From: Plectrocnemia conspersa
Lineage: Eukaryota > Arthropoda > Insecta > Trichoptera > Polycentropodidae
Direction of reading: 5' to 3'
Assembly: GCA_009617715.1 (NCBI GenBank)
Contig: VTFK01000305.1
Span: forward strand, 186,001 to 250,000
DNA length: 64,000 nt
The position numbers were made by a program, and so were the translations under genes. The notes below the pieces were generated by a model. That model was not told the DNA's origin. It saw only the letters and a list, made by a program, of their open reading frames with translations, and did no database searches. Positions 1 to 13,639 of this stretch are shown in pieces. The number at the start of each line of letters is the position of its first letter. Position 1 is the first letter of the stretch.

Positions 1-366
1 ATTTCCCTATATATGTGCTATATTATGTATATTTTTAAATTAAACTATTACCAGATTTTCCGGCATCTATTTTGGCTACAAAGTCATACCCCTTTGGTCT
101 CAAAAGCCATTTTTATCGCAGTAAAAGTTGTTATTCGTCAATTATTTGTGAGTCTTAAATACTATAGTATAAACTTTAAAAGAAGCCGAAATATAAATGC
201 AATAAAAAAATAGGAACTATATGAATAATAAAGGCGAAGGATATATTTTTTTACTTTTGTAATAAGTGCTTCTTTATGTTTAATATATATTATCCAAAAA
301 TGGTTATGATTTGCAAAGCTCTTGAATATATTCATATTTCGTCTATTAAGTCCTTATTTGTCATAA

Positions 367-426
367 GCAATGTTGTAAGCAATTGAGAATAAAAAGTCAA
401 TGTTGTGAGCAATTGAGAATAAAAAA
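367..426. repeat. 30-bp tandem duplication (2 copies)
   Basis: Two adjacent 30-bp units (367-396 and 397-426) begin with CAATGTTGT and continue through GAGCAATTGAGAATAAAAA with very few differences. This is a recent local duplication with no evident function. Confidence 0.85.
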
Positions 427-2712
427 AAATTAATTTGAAGCTAAGAAAATAAATTTTGGTGTTAGTTTCTTCTAACGAATGAGTATCATGATTTGTTTGT
501 TTCTTGATGTTCAAAAGGACACATTATCAATGTTGATTATTTTTTCTTTTAGAACTAATTTACGAAGTAACTATAAAATTTCCTAAGCTTCAAAAAAAAA
601 ACAGAAACCGATAGAATAACTTTGAAATTCTTAAGTGACCTATCTCCTCCCTTAGTCAATTGTTTCGATACTTTTTGGTTCGTATTGCCGAATCAATGAT
701 TAACATTAATTTTCAGTTAAAATTAAATAAACGGGGCTAATCGATATGCTCAATTAGATGTGCAAAAAAATTAGATAGATGGCATTTCAGAACCAAAAGT
801 TCAAACTATCAAATTTATAAAAATAGGCTAACTTAAATAAGCTATGTTTTGTGCCTAGGTTTTAAAGCTGTAGACTAAGACAAAACTCCATGTATATAAA
901 ACCTCTAGGACCTTTTTAATTCATAGTTTTTTTAAACACTATATTCTGCAATATATACTTTAATTTCGTCAATATAAACAATATATAATCTAAATCTATT
1001 TATTTATCCACGCTATTGCGCACATATTTAACGTATAGTATATTAATAAAAATGTCTTTTGAAGAACACTTTTATGAAGTATGATTTTGTTGACGGTCCT
1101 ACAGTGTTACTAATAATATTCGCCACCATCTTAATATTTTTGGTATTGATTCGAGACTGTGTTTTCCAGAGATTTTAGCGTCACTTATTTTTTCAAAAAA
1201 TTCATAACACATTGCAATCGCAGCAGTTTTTTATTTCACGCAGAAAAAATAAATCGTGTCACATGTTCATATTGCCATTGCAATAGTTTATTTTTTCTCA
1301 CAGAATAAATAAATTTTATCAGATAATAAATGGACACGGCCATTTTAAACACACATTGCAAGCAGAAAAGTGCTAAAACTAAAAAAATCATTGCTTCCAT
1401 CAGAAATAATCTCATTATAATTTCCTCCAGTTGTGAGATATTATTGTTACGTCAATGGCGTCAGGCCACGTGCTTTTTGATGCAATGTTTTCGGTCAGTT
1501 CTCGGCCATTGCCAGCCAGTCAAAGAGCACATGTGTGCAGTATCATCACGGGATTCGAGGGTCGGAAGTTGCCAACGCCAGGCTGTCCTTGTCCACTATG
1601 TTTAGCCACGCGCCGACGAATAAATCTATAGATGGCATCACCAAAATAGAACGGATATTGGCTCTCGGGTCGAGAAGGAAACGACACTTGTTAACGTACA
1701 CAATCGCCATTTCTAACCAATAAAAAGAAACATTAAGTTATATCATATTTTTCTCATTATACATGTCAGTTAAAGCGTATCGGTTAAACGCGCCGTTAAA
1801 ACTCCTGGAAAGCGTCCAGTCATTCATCTTATGTGTAAATGAAAAGCTTAAAATGGGACAAAGAAGCATTGTTTATTGTGCACATTATATTGTGATAATG
1901 CATGCTTTAAAATAATCGTGATTCAATAATGCAGCAAAATATTTTAAGTTGATATTTTTGTCAAAATGAATTCACTAGTTTTCGTGTGACTCTGTGTTAG
2001 AACTATTTTTTATTCAACGAAAGTCATAGTATTTAATATTTGGCTCTTTAAGGTTCGTGTGTTTTAATTATTATAGAGAATTAATTTAAAAAAATGTGCT
2101 ATTTACTGTAAGAATTAATCTTAAAGACAAGAATCTATATTATATATAATTATTTTATGCACTCCCTTGATAAAACTATCGTTAGATATTCTAATAAGAT
2201 ATTTTTTTTTATTTTAGAAATTGTTGAAATGCCTTTAATCTACCATTAAAAGTAAGATAATGCATAATTCGGATGTAATTTTGAAATTTCATATGATCTT
2301 TTACTTTCATCTTTGAACACGTATAATTTTGACTAGACGGAAATATTTCAATCGGAAAGTTTTAAATCGAATACTTCAGACTTTACTTGAAAGTTTCTTC
2401 TCACATGATCAACATAATCTACATATTTTTTATACAGATTTTTTTACCAATTTATTTAGTTTCCATGGGTTACCTATATATATATTTTAAATAAAATTAA
2501 TAATATCGGTTTTTTAAATCCATTTTTTTTACTGCGCATTTGCTAAATTACGAAAGTTCAAAAACAATATTTAGTCTTAGAACTTTCATTGAAATACGGT
2601 TAGTGAAATTATATTTATATTAATATATTTATAGGTCACATCACCTAAGAATGTTCCACGTATTGAATAAATATGATTTAATTGATATTGATAGTTAAAT
2701 TATAAATCAATT

Positions 2713-2758
2713 GTTTGCTACATTACAACTATCTCAGTTTGCTACATTACAACTATCT
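2713..2758. repeat. 24-bp tandem duplication (2 copies)
   Basis: The 22-mer that starts GTTTGCTACATTACAACTAT occurs at 2713-2734 and again at 2737-2758 with a 24-bp period and no mismatch. It is a simple local duplication. Confidence 0.9.
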
Positions 2759-3770
2759 AACTTCACTGAAAAATACACATTTACTGTAATATATGTATTA
2801 GGGTAGCGTCTGTTAAAAAATTAACGAAGAGTACATATAGTAGTATGTACTATAATCATCTAAATACAATATACATACATATGAAAAACATTTAATAAAA
2901 AAATATAAAATTATCATAATCTATGTTTATTATTGTTACTATTGTTTTTTTAACAAATGAATTGGATACGAAAAAAAATGTCTGCTGTGTCAATTATTAG
3001 TCATATTGAATGCGTGTTTGTGTTTGATAGCAAAGTATTGACGGCGCATTTTATCTATCATGTTTAACGATTCTTTATTTTTAAATGACGGAACGTAAAA
3101 TTTGCATAAATTTTGTCTTACAAATTAAATAAAATGCAGGTAAATGATACATTTGTTTGAAAAGATATATAACGAGAATACTTTGTCAAAACAAATAAAG
3201 ACTTCCTTTTAAAAACTAGATTTGTCCACTTTTTTCAAAAATGGGTTTATTGCTCCAATCTATAGTTCTTACTGCTTTACATATGCTGTCTTTTACTCAG
3301 ACCTCGAAAAAATATCGTTGTCCATCAAAACGAGCCTAAAAAATTGAGATCGTTGCGCTAAATAATCCTTAAATCAATATTAGGGATACTGCTAAGTAGA
3401 TCGCAAAGCTTATGTAAAACAATTTTGTTTAACACTTAAGGCATGAAACAAGTAGCACCCAAATTTACTCCAAAATTGTCAAATTCTCAACAAAAACAGC
3501 ATCGTAAAGAATTTTCAGAGCAATTATACGAATCATAACAAGCTATAAATCTTGAGTATATGGTTATAACAATAAAATAAAACAAAGGCCAATTGCCAAG
3601 AAGAAAAAATCACATCAAGCTCTATCGAATGTCAAGGTTCTCCTTACTGCTTTTTTGAAATAAATGACTATTCAAATGAGCATTAGAGTTGCAGCCAAAT
3701 CAAGGGGTCGTAGAGATTACTTCGACCTCATAAAGTTTTATTTGTGGAGACCGGATCAGCTGGTTGAATT

Positions 3771-3802
3771 CGGTCGACGAGAAGATATTCTCTTGTCGAC
3801 CG
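3771..3802. repeat. Stem-loop: 12-bp arms, 8-nt loop
   Basis: CGGTCGACGAGA (3771-3782) pairs with TCTTGTCGACCG (3791-3802) across an 8-nt loop. The only non-Watson-Crick position would be a G-U pair in RNA. The arms are GC-rich in an AT-rich setting, so chance is less likely than for most hairpins here. Function is unknown. Confidence 0.6.
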
Positions 3803-4419
3803 AGATTTATCTTTAGATTTTCCAATTTGATCTGGGTCTAATAGTATATGTGAGTTGCAGAACAATAGGTCTTATCATTTGTGTTCCGTTAAACTCGCAA
3901 TATTGTAATTTTTTCATGATTTTCTTTCCTAAGCAGGTGTAAAAATTATATTTAGAATTTTATACTATGCTCACGATTTTGACTTCAGATTTTAGATTCA
4001 GAATTTTATAGTAAAAATATGATTTTATTTTTATTTTAGCGTGATATTTGTGTACACCCAATAATTATTATTATTTATTAATGGCAATATTTATTTATTT
4101 ATTTAAATTAAATTAAGATCACCGTAACCTAACAAGTTGCATTACGAAAACAATAATTGTATTATTTCAATACAATAAATAAAATAATACATATTAAGAA
4201 ACAAACAAAAAAATCATAAAATATCAAAATTAATTATACGAACCGGACCAGATCCTCGTAGCTGACATTAAACAGGTAAATGTGCAATGCCAGCGTATTA
4301 AGGAGCCGGATGGCCACAGCCATAGGCGAGTCGGCAAGTGAGGACGTCCTAGGCCGTCAAAAGAGGACGCGATCGTGATTCTCTAAAACGTTCTAGAACC
4401 CAAACCGGAGAAGATATCA

Positions 4420-4690
4420 TATCAACTTGCTATTAACTATTCAAAAACTATAGTCAACTAGACCACCAGATTGAATTGGCTTGCAGTTCTCTTTCATTTG
4501 CGAAAGACAATCAAGATAATGGGCAAACAACTCATTTTGCATAATGATAACACAGTGACTAGCATCTTACTACTAATTAGTTAATTTTAGGTCAAAAACT
4601 ACATCGTGCTAATGCATCATCCATCGTATTCCCCAGATATGATTTCTTGCGCTTTTTTCCTGATCCCGCAGATTTAAATATATTCCACAA
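4420..4690 (+). mobile_element. Decayed mariner-type transposase fragment
   Basis: Read across shifted frames on the plus strand, the sequence resembles the C-terminal half of a mariner transposase. One part reads LxHNDNTVTS, matching the family's HHDNARPH block around the second catalytic Asp. It is followed by HHPSYSPDM, matching the HPPYSPDL(A)PSD block, and then FFLIP, matching YHLFR/FFLFP. Several stops and indels interrupt it, so no functional protein can be made. Terminal inverted repeats were not found, so the limits are approximate. Assignment rests on the ordered motif blocks and is an inference by eye. Confidence 0.65.
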
Positions 4691-5741
4691 ATATTTTGCG
4701 AATAGAAATAAACGCTATTGGAAAATAAATAAATCCTATTTGATAAAAATAAAAATTTGTGATTTTTTATCAATATTCGTATATATTTTATATAACATTA
4801 TATGACGTAAAAATACATAATTGCGATTTTAATATGAAAATCGCTTTATTACACTTAATTTATCAAACAAACCGACCATGTATTTTTACACATTTTAAAA
4901 TTTCATTCAACTTTTTAATATGTGCTTTCATTTATTCCAATTAATCTAAATATGACATTTCCTCAAAAATAAGTAAATTCAACTTGTGATCTCATCTTTT
5001 CTGTCAGTGCATATATCCATCGTCGTACGTATTTAAAAGACTATTCATTCCTATTATAAAGCATTTCCGAGAATGTTTTCAAACTCTTTATATCTACGCC
5101 ATTTCATTACTCTAGTTTAGCTTCATCATCATTTTATTTAAACGATCCATGGATGAGAGGCACTTTGGATCGTTTACATTACATTAAACTGTCATTCTGA
5201 TTTTTTTAAATAAATGACCTTATTTTGATACATTGCCGATTCCAAGGATTGGCAATGTAACGTGGTGTTATGTTATTGAAACGTGATTTATTTTTGGTTG
5301 TGAAATTTCCTTTTCGGTTAACCAGAAATGGGTCGCAGAAAAATTTTTGACGATCAAGGCGGAGTGTGGTGAAAGACGTCATTAGATCACATCTGGTCCT
5401 CTGCACATTTTCTCGGAAAAAATTCCCGCCGGTCAACGATTAAGATAATATTTATACCACGAGGAAATCCTAAAATTTCGTCTAGTGAAAATTCCGAGAA
5501 ATGTGAATGTTTTACAGTTAATTTAATTAAGCTTTTCTTTTTTGTTTCAGATTGGACATCTCTTAACAATTTGTGATATTGAAGATAGTAACAGTGTTAT
5601 TTTATTGTGTGATATGGGATCAATAATAACATGACGTGAAAAAAATGAAAAGACGCAAACTTATCCGTTTGCTTGATACCATAAAATTCAGTGCCTATTT
5701 TTAAATTTTTGAAGTAGTGAATAGATCCAAGTTCGATATTC

Positions 5742-5844
5742 ATGGTGTCAGAAAATGTTCCAAGTCCTTCGGTGTCCCTTCAGGACTTTGCAGCGGCACT
5801 AATGGGAATCCAAGTGCAGAATTCTCTACTGTCGCATGTAACTA
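5742..5844 (+). CDS. Candidate isolated 5' coding exon (34 codons + 1 nt), gene unidentified
   Basis: The ATG at 5742 follows an in-frame TGA at 5718-5720 and opens 34 codons. The peptide starts MVSENVPSPSVSLQDFAAAL and ends QNSLLSHVT. The exon finishes at a near-perfect donor, ACTA|GTAAGT, leaving phase 1. The peptide is amphipathic and of ordinary composition, unlike the low-complexity AT-driven frames around it. I see no downstream exon of a separate gene before 19 kb. It could be an alternative first exon of the RhoGAP gene, since RhoGAP exons 3 and 4 both accept phase 1, or the 5' end of a gene whose other exons I missed. Product unknown. Confidence 0.5.
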
Positions 5845-8800
5845 GTAAGTATTATTTATTATAATATATACATATTTCAAGGTTCATCGACTAATTCCCA
5901 CCAAATTATTTTATTTTATTACTATATCATGCTTTCTTAAAATATTAGTATAAGTTGACTTTCTCGGAAATGTAATAAATGTATTTATGATTTTACAAAT
6001 TTTTGTATAAAACATATTCGTATGGGAGCACTATTTTTTCGTAAAGAAACAACAGTCTTGTTGCCAATTTTTAAATGACCCAATTCGATAGTGATTTTTT
6101 AATGTCCGAATTAGCCGTCAGATTCTAAAATATATCACCTGTCTTGCGACATGCTTATATTTTTATATAAAGGTAAACCACAGATCATGCTAGAATTAAA
6201 TATATTTTTTTATCACTATAAATAAAAATATAATTTTATTCAAAAAATATGGCCAATAATGCAGATTAAATTATGATATTAAAATTTTAAGTAATGAATA
6301 TTATAAAAGAAAAGCAATTCGTGTATTTAATTTCAATGTTAAACTTACTTTACAAATCGAATTAAATTTAAATTCTCAAACTTTTATTTATCTTCACTCG
6401 ATAAGAACTAAAAGTATTAGCATTATCGCAATTTCCTACTATATAAAATTTTATGACAAACTAGAAAATCATTGATAAATGTATTATTTTATAATATTTC
6501 ACTCTCTTGCGTTTAACGCCTTTATTATCTCAATCGTAAATTTATTTTAATTTTGCTTCTGCGAATAATGTTTTTTTTATGCACGACTTTTTTCTTTTTT
6601 AAAATATCTTAACTATTTTTGTTTTATAACTTTTGGCAAGTGAATGTTTCGGGGCCATTTGGTAATCGATTGGCACCACGTGGTTAAACAAAAATAACTG
6701 ATGGGAAAAGATTGAGAAGCGTTGTTAGGCGCCTATCGTGTGTAAACGATGTGGTTTAGGTTTTGTCGTGCACTTTATTCATTGGCATAAATACTAATGT
6801 TATGGCATTGTGTATGATGCCAAAATATAGTAAGCTAATAACTTCATTGACGTCATCGATTTTCGTTGATTGATTTCAGCACATGGATACATCGATTTCA
6901 ATTGCTTGCTATTTTTTATTATTAATTTAATTTAAAGTCAAAACAATAAAATATTTGTTTTTCTGAATGAAAACTACTATGGAAAATAGAAAATTGTTAG
7001 ACAAAATGTACATCGCCATCTAGCGGAAATTTTCATACGTAAATTTATAAAATGTTACCTACGCTATTTGGCGAAAGATGGCCAAATATTTTTTTATTGA
7101 TCTTCTATTAAATTTATTAATAATAAAAATTAATAATAAATAATAATATATAAATTATTTATTGACAGATTATTAAGTCACGTATTTATTTAGTATTTTA
7201 TTTAATTATTCCAAAGCTTCAAATAAATACCAAAAGATGGTATTTAATATACTTATTATTCATATACTAGTTTTATTTTGTATTAGTAAATTACAATATA
7301 ATTATTTATTGTAGTTTAATAAAATTAAAATTGCTGATACTTTTATGCATTTAATTTAAAAATACAAAATAAATTTTACACTATTTCAATAATATAGATA
7401 AAGTAGCAAATAATAATAAATGAATCTCATTGTTTCATGAAAAAAAGAATATTTTTTAGAAATTTCGGTAAAATTATTTTAAATATTCACAAATAATAAT
7501 ATTGTTCTATATTATGATATATATACATATATACTACTATATTTATTATCATTTCTTCAGTATCTGATTCATATAAAAAGTTATATATTAATTTATTCCT
7601 TTTTAACTAATTGTTTTCATAATTAAAGCGTTAATAAATCATTTAAATAATAATATAAATTTAATTTTTAACATAAAAATTATGAGAATTTCTCGAGAAT
7701 TCTCATATAATTTTTGTTAAAAAATATTATGAGAAATTATCACATTGCGTTTTTCACAAAAAGAAACACTAGTACATAATAAATTTAAATGAAAATTAGC
7801 CCAATACATAGTTCTCGATTGATGCTTATTTTAGGATAAAAGCACATATACTTATTTAGTATAGTATGCATTAAGCTGGTCTAGTTTGTGTCATTTGATA
7901 TGAATATTTTTTTTATTTTATCCTTGTATAAAACTTGTTAGTTCGCGATAATTTTATTTTAAATAAATAAATATAATAAATCACAGACCTACAGCAACCC
8001 TAAATAAAGTACTTATAATCTTGAGATTTCTGAACGTACACCATGTGTATAAATACACTTCTTTTACCATAACACTTTACCGTAACAAATAAATAATTGT
8101 GTGTTATTTCATCATAAACTTCCATATTTTGGTTTATTTATATTTTATATTTTGATTTGATTATTTTTATGCTGCCTGCCGTGCATAAATCTGGCCATTG
8201 GCAGTATCTGGATATAATAAAACCGCAAACATATAAAACGCTTCAGACATTGCGTCTGTCGTATGCAAACGCTATTTTCACAGCATTGAGATTTTTAAAA
8301 TTGGCCTTGATTTGTGATTTGAGAGAGGAAAAAAATATCCATCGGCAAAAATTATCGGACACACTTGAGACTGAAGTAGAAATTCCGACGTGCCAAGGCC
8401 AGCATCCTCCCCAAAAGCTTTCCTCGTAAAAAATTCAATGTTACTACAAATTCAAATTTAGACATTTTACTATTGTTTCACGCCGGATTAATAGTTCCAG
8501 AATAGATTAGAGTTAGGATTAGCGACCTCGCTCGCGGCTAATGTTTGTTTAATATATCGGAAAATGGATCAAGATTGTGCGATAATCGTGAAGCGTTTTC
8601 AAAGTTATACAATATGTATGACGACATGCCACCACAATAAAGCAGTGTTGTAAGTACTTAGTAATTAAAAAAGCATATGTTCAAAATTTATAAGTACTTT
8701 ATTTTTATTAGATCTGAAAACTTGGGTCAGCCTGCTTTTGGTTAAAGTCCAGGTTGGAGACCTAATGCCTTGAGCTCTAAAGTGAGTTCAATTTAAGTAG

Positions 8801-11800
8801 AAGTGTCTCTGAGAAAGTCTAATAGAGTGAGATGGGAAGTGATTTTTGATTGCTTGATCCAATTTATAAGAGATTTACTTTTCCACCACTTTTTTGTGGC
8901 ATGACTAATTACAAAAGAGTGACGAGGTTTTTTAAATAAATTTTAATTGACGGCTAGAGCAGGTAGAAAACGGAAATTTTGAGAGCAAACCCGAAGGAAC
9001 GCGTTATCTGTTCTCAAAGCGATAAATATTTCAATTATTTTTGATTTATGACCTTGTGATTCAAGCTGTTAATGAGTTTCTCAGGGTGGTGTCCCATTAA
9101 TATTAACTTAACCATTTTCTAGACGGTTGAAACGCTTTATCACAAGCCAAACTGGTATTTTTATGATTTCATAGCATGAGTTAATTTTTCTAATTGTTAA
9201 TTGGTATGTACCCGACACAATATAAATGCATTAAATCATATCTAAAAAATTATAGCTTAAAAAAAACCTAATAAACAGAACAACAATCTTTATTTTAATG
9301 TTATTGCTTACCTTACCTTTAAAATAATATAGTTTAAAAATTGCGTTTATAAAACATCAGGTAATTGTACTTGAGACTCACTATGAACTTTTCTAATGAT
9401 ATTTGTTTTTCCTGCTTTTTAAATTGTTACCGTATTTTTACTGTATTTTTCTTATTAAATTCTTTTTATTTAATTGATGAAACTAATGTTTCTTCAATTA
9501 CAATAAAAATAATAAGATATCTATGATATAGATATTATTAATATAATGTTTTAAAAAAAATTTGATCCATTTTTAATAAATATTAACAATAAATTTCGAT
9601 TACTTGAAATAGATAATAATATTAGTTAATCAATAAATCTTTATATTAAAGGAATAATATATTTAACCTTTTCCTTCGCAATCAGAATCAGGAATTATAA
9701 TTGGTAAATATTCAGAAATTTCGGTCAATATTATATAAAAACATTGACTCTTACTTAATTTAGTTTGCGAAGGAATCCTTGCTAAAGACAAAAAATAGTG
9801 GAATTATTTTCAAGTCATGCTCCTTGCATTCTTTATTTATTTTTGGATATAAATGTTAAAAAAAGTTGAAACGAAATGTTTGCTTATCGTAAATTTTAGA
9901 GTGGTTATAAAACTTATATTGTCAAACATTGTTTTCAGAATATAAATCAGAAATCTATGTCTCTTTTCGTACTACCTGCTCTAAATGTATTTGTTAATTT
10001 AGCTGCTCAAGACTGTCTTAAAATTGATATGGTTGTATTCGTATAATTTAAATTTTTAACAAAAAAATAATGCGATTTATGCAGAAACACAAATCAGGGG
10101 GATAACTTTTACAAAACTTTATATGTTTTAAAATTTATTTTAAAAACATTTCGTTATTCAAAAACATTTTTCTTTCTTTCTTTATCTCTAAAGACTATAT
10201 ATTATCCTATTTGGTGCTAATTCTGAAGATGTTTCAATTATTTTAGGTTCTGAATTGTTTGATATTTCACTATACCCAATAATAGGCAAAAATTTTAAAC
10301 TCATTTGGAAAAGTTATTACAATGATTTAATATTTGTATTTAAATCTTCAGTGTCAAGTATGGGTTGAATATGCCTTTGTTAATAAGGTAAATAGTTTAG
10401 GTCTTATCATATATTTTTTCCCTGACAAGAATATAATTCGTGTTGATTTTGACCTGTATTCGCAATATTTCAAACCCACGAACGTAAAAATTTCATTTTT
10501 ACCGTAACAATGTATTATATTTGGCATTACAGTTCTGATCCTCTCTTCGTCCGACACCGCAGAGTGCCCGAAACTAAATTTAGCTCAAGTCGACGTATTT
10601 TCGGACGTTTAATGTGATTTTCTGGTTTCGTTTTAACATCCGCTTCGCACTATTACTCTTACGAACATTACCGGCGCTAATTATCTCTACGACAATACAA
10701 GAAACGACGCCAATTTTTCTGCTTTTTAATTAGAATTATAACGTCATATGAGGCGTTGAAAATATTAGGGATTGTGCCATTTTAATTTTTTAATAATATT
10801 TGTATAGTCAAATTTATTAGCAAGTGTAATATTGGTAGACTAGCTCAGTTTTTGGCTTTTGACAAGGCGCTGGCTCTCTGGTAATGCAGTTTCCGGAGTG
10901 CTATGGTGGTACAGGGCACCTGAGGGGATAAAACTATTGTTAAGAAACCCGGTGGTGACTTTTATAGTATTCACTATTTCTATTTTCATGAAATATATAA
11001 ATCATGATTTTCTTAATTTAGCATCTTTGCGATTTATTTTATACGCAAAAGCACTCGAGGATTGACTTATGAGAACCTTTAAATGCGGTAGCACATCGCT
11101 GAAAAGCTTTCTGGTCCTTCTTTTTGTAAAAAAAAACTAAAAGCTAGGTAGGCACATTTTTTTAAAACGGTAATTATTAAGATTAGATAGTGTGAAAATT
11201 TAAAGTAAATACAATGCTAGTCAAAATATTTTTTTATATGTTGTTTCAACTAATATACAACAGTAATAAATGTGCTTTATATACGATATAATTTTATTGT
11301 GTAACTATTATTCTATAACGACTTTTGTTGCGAAAAACAGGTGTTCAAAAGCCATGTTTCGTTTCATGCTAATTTGGTTTTCACTTGCTTTTCCGGAAGT
11401 ATAAAATCAATAAATATGGCTGTATTTATTTATTATTAAATCACAAAAATAGTGTAATTTTAAATGAAATACCAACGCCATCTGATATTTTAACAAATAC
11501 CAATATCAAAGACTCGAACCATTTTTTCCCACGTTGTTTTGCGTCACGCGCTCTCGACTTTTCCGCACATTTTCCTTTGTTACATGGTAACAAGCTATGA
11601 AGTATAATGATGATTTATTCGCGCGGCTAAAACAGTATTATAAACTTGAAGAATAAATAGTGTAATAAGAAGAAAAATAACGGAAGACGACCGTTGACAG
11701 ACCACTTACAGTGTTCTCAGTGCTTATAAATCGCCGTGTTTTGACAATTCGCAACATGGCGAATTGAACACGCGCCGATTATATTGCGGGCGCGTAATAA

Positions 11801-13100
11801 TAAGCACGGAAAGGTGATTTACGTTAGCGATCGTAATTTTTATGTATCGGTAAATACGTCGTGGCTTTCATCCAAACGCTTTAAAAATAAATATATATTC
11901 CATTACGACGACTGCGGCTTGAGGCGAGTTTGTATACGAGTTGTGACGTTAAAGTTCATGGACTTAGTATCCCTGACAAGATTGTCATGTAATAGGGATC
12001 AATTAAATCATTTTAGCTTTGTGGGATAATTCATTTTAAGATGTGATTCTTAGGTGACCGTAGTATTGCGCAAAATAAAATTATGAGCAGGAAAATTTCA
12101 CAACTTAAATGCACAAGAAAAAATGCACATAAAAATTCCGTATTATAATATAATAATATTAAATTTATTAGCAATAATTTATGTTACATTATATTATACT
12201 TATTCACTTATTTTTTTCATCGCCAATAGAATATATATGGAAAAAAAACGAACATTTTTGGTGCTACTAGAAAATGTGTATTTATTTTTTTATATTTGAG
12301 CAATTTATATATGCTATTAAGCAATTCATAGCAATCTGCCTTTAGTGTGGTATATATTAAATTTAAATTATTATTTTTTTATATGTATATTCTATTAAAG
12401 TATAAAATAATACATTGATAATAAATTTTAATATTATTATATTACTGTGCGAAATTTTTGTGTGCGCAATTTTTCTTTGCGCAATAATCACTAAATCGAT
12501 TTTTAATACGTTCCTAAAACTAGCGCTGCGCTGCGCTGATTTTTTAGATGTGTTACTCTTAAATTGTAATTTATTACACATCTAGATTACTAATTCCCCC
12601 CTCCCCTTCCATGTGCATATAATCCATGAACCAGTAGTTTATAAAATTATGCAATAATATTTTTATGGTATAAAGTTTATTTTATTAAGTATAATATATT
12701 TTATTTTAGACTGTAGTATATATTGGCTATAGTCAAAATAATCAATAAATAATTCTTCAGACCTCTTTTAATATTTCTTTTCATATAAAAACTTATTATA
12801 AAATACGTTCCCTTTTTATCGAAATTATATAATTAACCATTTTTTTATTTTTTGCGTATATGAAATTTTTAAAGCTTATATTTTAAGAAAATATTATAAA
12901 TGTTTCTATATCAAAACTAAAAAATGTTTCAATGAATAGTAAATAAATGTAGGTATCTTTAAAATTATTACTAAAAGTTTTAATACTACTGATTTCTTAG
13001 AGAGAATAATCCAATAAATTAAAAATTTAATACAATTATTAGGCATCATCTTTAAAAATATTAAAATTCAATATATATTAAATATAATAATACATATATA
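5845..13100. other. Long AT-rich non-coding stretch
   Basis: No supportable gene is visible. Short frames at 8157-8429, 10354-10557, 10859-11065 and 11784-12029 lack homology, splice context or conserved motifs. Two items stand out. One is a long imperfect palindrome at about 7665-7725. The other is a GC-richer patch at 11690-11960 containing AATTCGC-aacatg-GCGAATT inverted arms, which might be regulatory. If the exon at 5742 belongs to the RhoGAP gene, this stretch is intronic. Confidence 0.5.
7665..7725. repeat. Imperfect long palindrome centred on CTCGAG
   Basis: The left arm (about 7665-7690) and right arm (about 7697-7725) are reverse complements apart from a few small indels. They centre on GAATTTCTCGAGAATTC. 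The sequence could extrude or fold as a hairpin of about 28 bp. Related GAGAATTCTC-type blocks recur at 28712, 29852 and 29883, suggesting pieces of a repeat family. Confidence 0.6.
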
Positions 13101-13108
13101 TTATTAAT

Positions 13109-13393
13109 TTAATAAATACTTTTTATCTGTAAAAGATGAGCGAAAGGCAATGCGTCGTACCCTGCGCAAAAAACTATTGTTCTTTTACACCTCGCTAACG
13201 ATCGCCAGAGTAGCCATAGGACCGTTTCACTATTAATGCGTAAAACATTTTGTTGGTGTGTCCAAGAATCGATGCAATTAGCCGACAAGATCCTCAACAT
13301 TCTCGAACCAGCAATATTAAATATGTGATGCAGACGGAATGACGAACGATACGCACAAGGAAAAATGCCAAAGATTCGCAGCACGAGACACAT
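13109..13393 (-). other. Unrecognised 94-codon minus-strand open frame in a GC-richer island
   Basis: The stretch is richer in GC than its flanks and carries an uninterrupted minus-strand frame containing LRIFGIFPCAYRSS and a Trp/Leu-rich segment. It has no clear splice signals, no recognisable domain and no upstream exon. It may be a relic of a coding sequence such as a transposon or receptor exon, or a chance frame. I do not assign a function. Confidence 0.2.
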
Positions 13394-13639
13394 TAGCGGA
13401 TAATCGATGTTCGATCATTAAAAGAACACATTATGACAAATCACAACCGAAAATAATTCAACTCGATACTTCAGCATCTACATTTTAACTACATATTATT
13501 TTTATTGAATTCGCATAACAATAATGTTGTCATTAATACATGTATATCGATTAAATATTTAGTATAAATATGGAGCGATTTAAATAAATAGATGTCATTA
13601 ATCAGTAGTCAAGTCGAACTAGCATACACGCCTTACGCA

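Larger units (their letters stand above)
1..5700. other. Non-coding AT-rich stretch with small repeats and a transposase relic
   Basis: I see no supportable gene here. Open frames are short and shaped by AT-rich sequence. What can be named is listed separately: a 30-bp tandem duplication near 367, a 24-bp one near 2713, a hairpin at 3771-3802 and a decayed mariner transposase near 4420-4690. A GC-richer patch at about 1450-1690 stands out from its surroundings but shows no recognisable protein in any frame. Confidence 0.6.

Noticed and set aside
7681..7705. Heat-shock element in GAGAATTTCTCGAGAATTCTC
   Set aside because: The GAA and TTC units are spaced by 1 and 0 bases rather than the required 2, so it does not fit the HSE pattern.
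8157..8429. 90-codon plus-strand frame
   Set aside because: No conserved motif, no splice partner and no promoter evidence; it is probably a chance frame in a GC-richer patch.
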